Shown one piece after another: positions 1 to 5,414 of a stretch of DNA of 5,414 nucleotides. The notes below the pieces were generated by a model. The model was given only the letters and a program-made list of their open reading frames with translations, made no database searches and was not told where the DNA came from. This DNA is from Acidobacteriota bacterium (lineage in GTDB: Bacteria > Acidobacteriota > Terriglobia > UBA7540). Within the stretch, counting starts at the first letter, position 1. The number at the start of each line of letters is the position of its first letter. The DNA lies in the NCBI GenBank assembly GCA_021780055.1, contig JAJXZM010000024.1, positions 1-5,414 of the forward strand, given 5' to 3'. The translations under genes and the position numbers were made by a program.

Positions 1-38
1 AGCAGCAATCCCCAACTGTGCGCAATGGCGTTTCCGCA

Positions 39-75
39 GTCACAGCAAGGACCGCAGGGTGCTATAATACTACGG
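39..75 (+). promoter_or_regulatory. Probable sigma-70-type promoter for the hem cluster
   Basis: A perfect TATAAT lies at 63-68. It is preceded by TGC (60-62), which makes an extended -10 element. A weaker -35 candidate, GTCACA (39-44, four of six matches to TTGACA), sits 18 bp upstream. Transcription would start near 75, leaving a leader of about 24 nt before the ATG at 99, which is too short for a riboswitch. The location directly before the first gene of a co-directional run supports its use as the main cluster promoter. The match is seen in the sequence; activity is inferred. Confidence 0.7.
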
Positions 76-98
76 ATTGAAGCCTTTCAGGGAAGCTT

Positions 99-929
99 AT
101 GCACTCCATCCTATTATGGCTGGCGTTAATCTTTTATTTTGTTGGCATCGTGGTGATGGTCCCGTCGCTTATGAAGCATCGCCCGTCGGTACCCTCCTGG
201 TCGCTCCTGGCCCTGGGCGCGGGGCTTGTAGCCCATGGCGCATCTCTCGCCACGAGGGCCGTAAATCTGCATCGCCTTCCGGTGATTGATGTTCAGAGCG
301 CGCTCTCGTTTTTCGCGTTTCTGGTAACCCTGGCATTTTTCCTGGCCTATCTGCGCTACCGGATCGACATTCTGGGCATTTTCATGCTGCCCCTGGTTTT
401 TGTCCTGACCCTGATTTCGGCGCTGCGTCCGGGACCATCGTTCCAGTCCATGGCTTTCCGCAGCGGCTGGCTGATGGTCCACATCAGCAGCATCATGCTG
501 GGCTACGTGGGCTTTTTTCTCACTTTTGTCGCCGCCGTCATGTACCTGATCCAGGAACGGCAGCTGAAGTCCAGGAACCCCCAGCAAACTTATTACCGGC
601 TGCCCTCGCTGGAAGTCTGCGACCAGCTCTACTTCCGGTCGCTCAAGTTCGGGCTTCCCTTCCTGACCATTGGCATCCTGACCGGGTATGTCTGGGCGGC
701 GAGGACCTGGCACGGCCCGTGGGAGCTTGATCCCAAAATTCTTGCGGCCCTGATCACCTGGCTGATTTACCTGTTTCTGTTCTCAGCACGGCTGAGCGGG
801 AGCTGGCCGGGAAAACTCTCCGCCTACGTGGCCATCGTGGGCTTTGCCGCAATCATGGTGACGTTTGTAGGCATCAGTTTTGTCAGCGGGTGGCACGGGT
901 ATATCCCCCGGCTGGGCAAGACGCCATGA
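99..929 (+). CDS. CcsA/HemX-family cytochrome c assembly-type membrane protein
   Basis: This 276-residue integral membrane protein has about eight hydrophobic segments, near residues 4-21, 33-50, 66-84, 90-107, 127-150, 184-201, 211-230 and 242-263. It belongs to the CcsA/CcmC/HemX superfamily, as shown by GWLMVHISSIMLGY (123-136), LTIGILTGYVWA (189-200), a tryptophan-rich loop ending in DPK followed by LITW (204-221), and a late SGWHGY (263-268). Candidate heme-ligand histidines are H46, H128, H205 and H266. The loop is a degenerate WWD motif: W204, W208 and D211 remain, but the Glu that usually follows DPK is Ile214. At this length, and next to hemA, it fits the HemX-like branch better than a full CcsA cytochrome c synthase. 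In Bacillus subtilis HemX lowers the steady-state level of HemA; a similar role here is inference. The ATG at 99 has AGGGA at 89-93 with a 5-nt spacer. The family call is firm, the exact role is not. Confidence 0.88.
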   Translation: MHSILLWLALIFYFVGIVVMVPSLMKHRPSVPSWSLLALGAGLVAHGASLATRAVNLHRLPVIDVQSALSFFAFLVTLAFFLAYLRYRIDILGIFMLPLVFVLTLISALRPGPSFQSMAFRSGWLMVHISSIMLGYVGFFLTFVAAVMYLIQERQLKSRNPQQTYYRLPSLEVCDQLYFRSLKFGLPFLTIGILTGYVWAARTWHGPWELDPKILAALITWLIYLFLFSARLSGSWPGKLSAYVAIVGFAAIMVTFVGISFVSGWHGYIPRLGKTP

Positions 930-946
930 TGTGATGTAGCTCACAT
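929..946. promoter_or_regulatory. Crp/Fnr-family operator, perfect TGTGA-N6-TCACA palindrome
   Basis: The sequence has ATGTGA at 929-934 and its exact reverse complement TCACAT at 941-946, separated by 6 bp (TGTAGC). This is the core of the consensus bound by E. coli CRP and by relatives such as Vfr, Clp and GlxR. It fits an Fnr box (TTGAT-N4-ATCAA) less well. The site begins at the last base of the preceding stop codon and lies about 56 bp before the hemA ATG, in non-coding DNA. Its centre (937.5) would be about 42 bp upstream of a start site near 979-980, the class II activator position. As RNA it could form only a six-pair stem with no U-run, so a terminator is unlikely. The regulator is not encoded here. 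Confidence 0.6.
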
Positions 947-967
947 ACGGCTGGGGGCGAATTGCCG

Positions 968-980
968 GAAAATACATAGG
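968..980 (+). promoter_or_regulatory. Candidate weak -10 box for an internal hemA promoter
   Basis: GAAAAT at 968-973 matches four of six positions of TATAAT, including the key A at position 2 and T at position 6. There is no good -35 at the right distance (945-950 is ATACGG). That is expected if the promoter depends on an activator bound at the palindrome centred at 937.5. The start site would be near 980, with a leader of about 22 nt. The evidence is mainly the spacing, so this remains tentative. Confidence 0.3.
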
Positions 981-1001
981 TGTTGGTGATTTAGAGAGAA
1001 G

Positions 1002-2267
1002 ATGAACCTCGCTCTTGTTGGAATCAACCATCGGACGGCGCCGGTAGAAGTTCGGGAACGGATGAGCATTCCGGAATCGCGGCTTCGAGAGGCCGTGTCC
1101 GACCTGGTGCGCCGTGAAGGCATCAAAGAGGGTCTGATTCTCTCCACCTGCAACAGGGTTGAAGTGATTGCCAACGCCCAGGACGACGCAGATCCGGGAA
1201 GCATCATCCGCGAATTTCTTGCCGACCATCATCAATGCAACCTGGCCCTTTATGAAAGCCACTTTTACCAGCATGCCCAGCAGGAAGCCATTGAACACCT
1301 GTTTCGCGTGGCGTCAAGCCTGGACTCGATGATAGTGGGCGAGCCGCAAATCCTTGGCCAGTTGAAGCAGGCTTACACGGCGGCGCGTGAAGCAGGCGCG
1401 CTGAACGGCACCCTGAATGAAATCAGCCTGCAGGCCCTGGCCGTAGCACGCAAAGTCCGGCGGAATACGGCCATCGGAGCCTCCGCGGTTTCAGTTTCAT
1501 ACGCGGCGGTGGAACTGGCCCGAAAGATCTTCGGCGACCTGACGGGCAAGACCATCCTGGTGCTTGGCGCGGGCAAGATGAGCGAAATCGCCGCCAGGAA
1601 CCTGATTCGAAGCGGCGCCGGCAGCATCCTGGTAGCGAACCGCACCTACGAGCGCGCGGTGGAACTGGCGCAGGCCTTTCATGGTACCGCCATCCGCATT
1701 GAGCAGATGCTCGACCATGTGGAAAAGGCCGACATTGTCATCTGCTCGACCTCGGCGCCACATTATGTGATCCACCGCCACCACGCGGAGCGATGGCTGG
1801 CCGTCCGTAAGAACCGGCCCATGTTTTTTGTGGACATCTCGGTGCCGCGCAACATCGATCCGGCCGTTAACGAACTGGATAACGCCTTCGTCTACGATAT
1901 TGACGACCTGGGACAGGTGGTTGAGGCCAACAAGAAGCAGCGCGAGCGGGAAGCGGAGTGGGCTGAGGAGATCATCCAGGAAGAAGTGCAGAAGGCCATG
2001 CGGCGGCTGGCGTCGCGCGAAATCGTGCCGACGATTGTGGCGCTCGAGCAGCGGCTCGAAAGCATTCGCGAGAACGAACTGGATCGTTACCGGAACCGGC
2101 TGGGTGACCTGACGCCCCAGCAGCGCGAGGCCGTGGACGCACTGACGCACGGCATTCTGAACAAGATCCTTCACGGCCCGATCAGGGAGTTGAAGAGCGG
2201 CGTTGGCCAGCCGGAGCAGAGTTCGCTGGTGACCATGGTCCGGAAAATGTTCGGCGTGGCGGAGTAA
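1002..2267 (+). CDS. hemA: Glutamyl-tRNA reductase
   Basis: HemA reduces glutamyl-tRNA(Glu) with NADPH to glutamate-1-semialdehyde, the first committed step of the C5 route to 5-aminolevulinate, in the cytoplasm. The 421 residues are close to the usual family length. The N-terminal catalytic domain (about 1-155) has GINHRTAPVEVRE (7-19), the catalytic Cys50 in STCNR, His99, and FRVASSLDSMIVGEPQILGQ (101-120). The NADPH-binding domain (about 156-305) has VLGAGKMSE (187-195), VANRT (211-215) and FVDISVPRNIDP (276-287). The C-terminal dimerisation helices (about 310-421) are rich in Glu, Arg and Lys. The ATG at 1002 is well supported: an in-frame TGA lies at 987-989, a purine-rich AGAGAGAAG precedes the ATG, and the protein starts exactly where the family does. 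The gene lies 72 bp after the HemX-like gene and may be read both from the upstream promoter and from an internal one. No key residue is missing. Confidence 0.98.
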   Translation: MNLALVGINHRTAPVEVRERMSIPESRLREAVSDLVRREGIKEGLILSTCNRVEVIANAQDDADPGSIIREFLADHHQCNLALYESHFYQHAQQEAIEHLFRVASSLDSMIVGEPQILGQLKQAYTAAREAGALNGTLNEISLQALAVARKVRRNTAIGASAVSVSYAAVELARKIFGDLTGKTILVLGAGKMSEIAARNLIRSGAGSILVANRTYERAVELAQAFHGTAIRIEQMLDHVEKADIVICSTSAPHYVIHRHHAERWLAVRKNRPMFFVDISVPRNIDPAVNELDNAFVYDIDDLGQVVEANKKQREREAEWAEEIIQEEVQKAMRRLASREIVPTIVALEQRLESIRENELDRYRNRLGDLTPQQREAVDALTHGILNKILHGPIRELKSGVGQPEQSSLVTMVRKMFGVAE

Positions 2268-2271
2268 CGCG

Positions 2272-2293
2272 CCGGCCAGTGGGGCTTGGCCGG
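2272..2293 (+). other. GC-rich stem-loop just after hemA
   Basis: CCGGCCA (2272-2278) pairs perfectly with TGGCCGG (2287-2293) around an 8-nt loop, giving a 7-bp stem that starts 5 nt after the hemA stop. It is followed by AAAATCC and not a T-run, so it is not a canonical intrinsic terminator. It could mark an mRNA processing or 3'-end stabilising point, or slow the polymerase between hemA and hemC. The pairing is seen; any function is inferred. Confidence 0.4.
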
Positions 2294-2305
2294 AAAATCC
2301 GTTCG

Positions 2306-2329
2306 CAGCTTCTCAGCTTTTCAGCTTTT
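2306..2329. repeat. Three tandem copies of an 8-bp unit, CAGCTTYT
   Basis: CAGCTTCT (2306-2313) is followed directly by two copies of CAGCTTTT (2314-2321 and 2322-2329). The copies differ at only one base. The tract is pyrimidine-rich on the + strand and sits between the stem-loop after hemA and the start of hemC, about 50 nt before the hemC ATG. It may be a slippage-generated microsatellite, a U-rich leader element or a set of protein-binding repeats; the sequence does not decide between these. Confidence 0.6.
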
Positions 2330-2379
2330 AAATTTCGTTCTGCGTTTCCGCTGAACATTTTGAAACTATCGCCAACCTC

Positions 2380-3294
2380 ATGAAGATTACGATTGGTTCA
2401 CGCGGCAGTTCACTCGCGCTGTGGCAGGCACACTGGGTCAGGGACCGGCTGGAGTCCGCGGGGCACGAAGTCGCGATCCGGATCATCAAGACCAGCGGCG
2501 ACAAGCTCCAGACTGCGGCGCTGGCGGCGTCTGGAACCAAGGGGTTGTTCATCAAGGAAATTGAAGAGGCGCTGCTGGCCGGCCAAGTCGATCTGGCCGT
2601 GCACAGCATGAAAGACCTTCCCACCGATCTGCCCGAAGGTTTGGGCGTGGCGGCGGTCCCCGAACGCGAAGATCCGCATGACGCCCTGGTTTCAAAAGGC
2701 AGAGTGACGCTGGGTCAACTGCCCGCCGGCGCGCGCATCGGCACCAGCAGCCTGCGCCGCCAGTCGCAACTGCTGGCGCTGCGTGCCGATCTCACAATGG
2801 TCCCCATGCGCGGCAACGTGGATACCCGTCTGCGAAAGCTTGAGCGCGGCGACTGCGATGCGCTGGTGCTGGCCGGCGCGGGACTGAAGCGCCTGGGTTT
2901 CGCCGGGCGCATCACCAGTTGGTTCAGCGAAACCGAAATTGCTCCCGCCGTTGGACAGGGTGCGCTGGCCATCGAAATCCGCCTGCAGAACACAGCAGTA
3001 AAAGAGGCAGTTGCGCCGCTTGACCACGCGCCTACTCATCAGGCCGTACGGGCGGAAAGGGCCATGCTTGATGCGCTGGGCGGCGGATGCCAGCTTCCCA
3101 TCGCGGCGTTTGCAAAGCACGCCTCCGGGCAGTTGCATCTTATGGGAGTGGTTGCCGACCCCGCGGGCGCGCGAGTGCTGCGCGCCAACGCCTCAGGCAA
3201 GCCGGATGACCCGGAAGATCTCGGCAAGCGGGTGGCCAAGGAACTTCTGCGCCAGGGAGCGCGCCAACTTCTCAGCCATGCGGGGCCGGAATAA
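2380..3294 (+). CDS. hemC: Hydroxymethylbilane synthase (porphobilinogen deaminase)
   Basis: HemC joins four porphobilinogen units into the linear tetrapyrrole hydroxymethylbilane in the cytoplasm. The 304 residues are close to the family's normal length. Visible hallmarks are the N-terminal IGSRGSSLALWQ (5-16), DLAVHSMKDLPT (71-82) with the catalytic Asp79 (E. coli Asp84), GTSSLRRQSQL (121-131) with the substrate-binding Arg126-Arg127 pair, RGNVDTRL (144-151), and APAVGQGALAIE (188-199). GGGCQLPIAA (234-243) carries Cys237, which attaches the dipyrromethane cofactor. The ATG at 2380 gives the expected N-terminus and an in-frame TAA lies upstream at 2329-2331. The start lacks a recognisable Shine-Dalgarno sequence: the bases before it read CCAACCTC. 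It lies 112 bp after hemA and 51 bp before the CobA-HemD gene, consistent with one transcript. It appears intact and functional. Confidence 0.98.
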   Translation: MKITIGSRGSSLALWQAHWVRDRLESAGHEVAIRIIKTSGDKLQTAALAASGTKGLFIKEIEEALLAGQVDLAVHSMKDLPTDLPEGLGVAAVPEREDPHDALVSKGRVTLGQLPAGARIGTSSLRRQSQLLALRADLTMVPMRGNVDTRLRKLERGDCDALVLAGAGLKRLGFAGRITSWFSETEIAPAVGQGALAIEIRLQNTAVKEAVAPLDHAPTHQAVRAERAMLDALGGGCQLPIAAFAKHASGQLHLMGVVADPAGARVLRANASGKPDDPEDLGKRVAKELLRQGARQLLSHAGPE

Positions 3295-3345
3295 CTTTGG
3301 CAGCGCCATCATCGTCGTCGATCCTCCGGCTCCTGGCAGGTTGAT

Positions 3346-4860
3346 ATGAACGGAAAAGTTTATCTGGTCGGCGCGGGACCGGGCGATTCCGGTCTGCTGA
3401 CGCTCAAGGGCAAAGCCGCCCTTGAACGTGCAGACACCGTTGTTTACGACTTTCTGGCCAATGAGGACCTCCTTCGATACGCGCGGCCCGATTGTGAAAA
3501 GATCTGCGTTGGCAAACGCGCAGGCGAGAAGACACTTCCCCAGGAATCCATCAACGAACTGCTGGCGAGCAAGGCGGCGGAGGGCAAAATGGTCGTCCGG
3601 CTGAAAGGCGGCGATCCATTCATTTTCGGGCGTGGCGGCGAAGAAGCGCAGGCGCTGGCGCAGGCCGGCATTCCTTTCGAAGTGGTTCCCGGAGTTTCGT
3701 CGGGGTATGCGGCGGCGGCCTATGCGGGCATTCCGCTGACCCATCGTGATCTGTCGTCGAGCGTCGCGTTCGTCACCGGCCATGAAGACCCGTCCAAGTC
3801 AACAAGCAGCGTGGATTGGGAGAAAATTGCCAGGGGAGCGGACACGCTGGTGCTTTTTATGGGTGTCCAAAACCTGGCGGAAATCAGCGCGGCCCTCGCC
3901 CTTGCGGGGCGGAGCCCGAAAACGCCGGTTGCCGTGATCCGCTGGGGGACACGCGCCGGGCAACAAACTGTGACGGGTACGCTGGCCGACATCGCCGAAA
4001 AAGCCGAGGGCATCGAAGCGCCGGCGGTCATCGTGGTGGGCGAGGTTGTCAATCTGCGCGATGAATTGAACTGGTTTGAACTCTTGCCGCTTTTTGGCAA
4101 ACGCATTGTGATCACACGCACGCGCGAGCAGGCCAGCACACTCAGAGAGTCGCTCGAACAACTGGGTGCGGAAGCCATCGAAATTCCGTCCATCGAGGTG
4201 CAAGATCCGCAATCGTGGCAACCGATGGACCAGACCATCAGTCGGCTGCAGGATTTTGATTTCCTGGTCTTCACTTCAGCGAACGGCGCCAGGAAATTCC
4301 TGCAGCGCCTTCCCGTGTGCGGCCGCGACGTGCGTGACTTGAAAGGGCTCGCGATCGGCGCCATCGGCCCCGGAACTGCGGCGGAGCTCGCGGCCACCGG
4401 CATTCGAGTCGATTTCATGCCAAAGGAATACGTTGCGGAAGGATTGATCGAGCACCTGAAAGGCGTGGAGGTGCGCGGAAAAAGATTTCTGATTCCGCGG
4501 GCTAAGATCGCGCGCGACGTTTTGCCCCGCACACTTGAAGAGCGCGGCGCACATGTGGAAGTTGTGGAGGCTTACGAAACGGTGCGGCCCGAATTTGCGC
4601 CGGGCGAACTCGAACGGCTCCTCACGCCGGCGCCCGACGCCGTCACCTTCACCAGTTCGTCCACGGTGACGAACTTTGTGAAGCTGCTTGAGAGCGAGGG
4701 CCTTCGCGGCATTCTGGAACGCGTTGCCTTGGCATCCATCGGTCCCATCACATCCGAGACAATCCGCAAGCAGGGCCTGCAAGTTTCCCTCGAAGCAGCG
4801 GAATCAACCATCGCGGGCCTCGTGCAGGCGCTCCAGAGTTATTTCCACCGCAACGCTTAA
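3346..4860 (+). CDS. cobA-hemD: CobA-HemD fusion: uroporphyrinogen-III C-methyltransferase / uroporphyrinogen-III synthase
   Basis: This 504-residue protein joins two enzymes acting on uroporphyrinogen III. Residues 1 to about 245 are a SUMT/CobA methyltransferase, which uses S-adenosylmethionine to make precorrin-2. Its motifs are VGAGPGDSGLLTLKG (8-22), VRLKGGDPFIFGRGGEE (84-100), VVPGVSSGYAAAAYAGIPLTHR (113-134, shown here as one block), MGVQ (172-175) and the GTRAGQQTVTGTL segment (201-213). Residues about 250-504 are HemD, which cyclises hydroxymethylbilane with inversion of ring D. Its motifs are IVITRTREQA (254-263), VFTSANGARKF (308-318), IGPGTAAEL (340-348), FLIPRA (381-386), VVEAYETVRP (406-415), FTSSSTVTNF (435-444) and SIGPITSETI (464-473). 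The linker is short (roughly 238-250). GGCAGG (3335-3340) lies 5 nt before the ATG. Such fusions are known in several phyla. It is the last + strand gene of the cluster in this window, and hemB does not follow it. Both halves look intact. Confidence 0.96.
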   Translation: MNGKVYLVGAGPGDSGLLTLKGKAALERADTVVYDFLANEDLLRYARPDCEKICVGKRAGEKTLPQESINELLASKAAEGKMVVRLKGGDPFIFGRGGEEAQALAQAGIPFEVVPGVSSGYAAAAYAGIPLTHRDLSSSVAFVTGHEDPSKSTSSVDWEKIARGADTLVLFMGVQNLAEISAALALAGRSPKTPVAVIRWGTRAGQQTVTGTLADIAEKAEGIEAPAVIVVGEVVNLRDELNWFELLPLFGKRIVITRTREQASTLRESLEQLGAEAIEIPSIEVQDPQSWQPMDQTISRLQDFDFLVFTSANGARKFLQRLPVCGRDVRDLKGLAIGAIGPGTAAELAATGIRVDFMPKEYVAEGLIEHLKGVEVRGKRFLIPRAKIARDVLPRTLEERGAHVEVVEAYETVRPEFAPGELERLLTPAPDAVTFTSSSTVTNFVKLLESEGLRGILERVALASIGPITSETIRKQGLQVSLEAAESTIAGLVQALQSYFHRNA

Positions 4861-4934
4861 AAACAATTCCCTCTCGGCGGATTGCCGAAGTCCGGGCAAC
4901 TCAACCGCGACAAAAATCTCTTGATTGGCACTTC
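4861..4934. other. Convergent intergenic gap with only a weak hairpin
   Basis: This 74-bp gap lies between two converging genes, where a shared terminator would be expected. The best structure is TCGGC (4874-4878) pairing with GCCGA (4884-4888) around a 5-nt loop. Read on the - strand, the nearest T-run (complement of 4859-4863) starts about 10 nt beyond the stem, which is too far for a textbook intrinsic terminator. On the + strand no T-run follows. An alternative pairing, TTGCC (4882-4886) with GGCAA (4895-4899), is equally short. Termination here may be factor-dependent. Confidence 0.3.
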
Positions 4935-5414
4935 TCAAAGGTTCAGCAGTTCGCGCAGCTTTCGTGTCTGCGCGCGGCTCACCGGGATTTCGGTCTCTTT
5001 GCGGTCCTGCATTTTCAGCTGGTAGGAACTCTTGAACCAGGGAACGACTTCCTTGATGCGATTGATGTTCACCAGGTAGGAGCGGTGCACGCGCCAGAAA
5101 ACGTTGGGGTCCAGGTTGCCCTGCAGTTCTTCCACGGTGCGAAAATTCGAGTGGCCATCGAGGTCCTTGGTCACAATCCGGATCACACCGTCTTCGATGG
5201 TGGCATAAATGATGTCGGATGAATCCACCAGCACCATTCGGTTTCCGCTCTTTACCACCAGTTTGCTGGACTGCGCGGCGGGACGCTCTCCGATCATGTT
5301 TACCAGCCGATCCAGCTTCTGGAAAGCCGATGCGGAGGCTTCCATCATTCCGCGCACCCGCTGCAAGGCTTTTTCCAGGCGGTTCCGCTCGATCGGCTTC
5401 AGCAGGTAGTCAAC
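4935..5414 (-). CDS. Response regulator with LytTR DNA-binding domain, partial (5' end outside window)
   Basis: The reading frame enters from the right edge with no stop and ends at TGA (4937-4935), so 159 C-terminal residues are visible. It opens with VDYLLKPIERNRLEKAL, whose Lys-Pro is the conserved end of a receiver domain; an apparent TTG start at 5366 is therefore internal. A linker (about 20-48) leads to a LytTR domain (about 51-155) with KLVVKSGNRMVLVDSSDIIY (51-70), FWRVHRSYLVNINRI (106-120), YQLKMQDRKE (131-140) and IPVSR (143-147). This is the LytR/AlgR architecture: phosphorylation of the receiver, normally by a LytS-type kinase, controls binding of the LytTR domain to direct repeats. 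The phosphoacceptor Asp and any partner kinase lie outside the window. The gene converges on the hem cluster, so shared transcription or control is not implied. Its targets are unknown. Confidence 0.92.
   Translation of the reverse strand, partial: VDYLLKPIERNRLEKALQRVRGMMEASASAFQKLDRLVNMIGERPAAQSSKLVVKSGNRMVLVDSSDIIYATIEDGVIRIVTKDLDGHSNFRTVEELQGNLDPNVFWRVHRSYLVNINRIKEVVPWFKSSYQLKMQDRKETEIPVSRAQTRKLRELLNL

Noticed and set aside
16..45. Inverted CTGTG (16-20) and CACAG (41-45) upstream of the first promoter as a second Crp-type site
   Set aside because: The half-sites are only 5 bp and 20 bp apart, not the 6-bp spacing needed for a Crp dimer, and the right one overlaps the weak -35.
1..67. 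Tail of an upstream gene ending at TAA 65-67
   Set aside because: More than one frame is open from the left edge and none gives a recognisable C-terminus; the stretch is too short to decide.
126..713. Long - strand open frame opposite the HemX-like gene (195 codons)
   Set aside because: Its product is hydrophilic and low in recognisable motifs, and it mirrors a clearly conserved membrane protein on the + strand. It is a shadow of biased codon use.
1497..2174. Long - strand open frame opposite hemA (225 codons)
   Set aside because: It lies wholly within hemA, has no family motif that I recognise, and is explained by the GC-skewed third codon positions of hemA.
2302..2333. Separate sigma-70 promoter for hemC (TTCGCA and TAAATT)
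   Set aside because: The two boxes match only four of six positions each and are 21 bp apart, too far for a normal promoter.
3720..4532. Long - strand open frame opposite cobA-hemD (270 codons)
   Set aside because: The translation is rich in Ser, Arg and Pro as is typical of antisense shadows, and the + strand frame is a certain gene.
4859..4888. Intrinsic terminator for the LytTR gene on the - strand
   Set aside because: The hairpin has only five pairs and the T-run begins about 10 nt after it, which is outside the usual arrangement.

Overview
The window holds a conserved tetrapyrrole (heme, siroheme, cobalamin) biosynthesis cluster on the + strand, followed by a convergent regulator gene that runs off the right edge. 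The G+C content is fairly high. The protein sequences and gene order suggest an environmental bacterium, perhaps an Acidobacteriota or a deltaproteobacteria-like lineage. That placement is inference from gene style and not a phylogenetic result.

Layout, left to right. Positions 1-98 are a leader with a good extended -10 promoter (TATAAT at 63-68). Positions 99-929 encode an eight-helix CcsA/HemX-type membrane protein. A 72-bp gap follows, carrying a perfect Crp-type palindrome (929-946) and a plausible weak -10 box. Positions 1002-2267 are hemA (glutamyl-tRNA reductase). A 112-bp gap carries a GC-rich stem-loop and a triple 8-bp tandem repeat. Positions 2380-3294 are hemC (hydroxymethylbilane synthase). 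After 51 bp, 3346-4860 encode a CobA-HemD fusion (uroporphyrinogen-III C-methyltransferase plus uroporphyrinogen-III synthase). A 74-bp convergent gap separates this from a response regulator with a LytTR DNA-binding domain on the - strand (4935 to beyond 5414).

How the genes work together: HemA commits glutamyl-tRNA to glutamate-1-semialdehyde, the first C5-pathway step. HemC polymerises four porphobilinogens into hydroxymethylbilane. The HemD half of the fusion cyclises that to uroporphyrinogen III, and the CobA half methylates it to precorrin-2 for siroheme and corrinoids. HemL and HemB, needed between HemA and HemC, are not in the window. The HemX-like protein resembles the membrane protein encoded beside hemA in Bacillus, where it lowers HemA levels; its family is also related to cytochrome c assembly proteins.

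All four + strand genes look intact. I see no mobile element, CRISPR array, RNA gene or clearly new system. The most interesting items are regulatory: the Crp-type palindrome in front of hemA, and the stem-loop plus tandem repeats between hemA and hemC.
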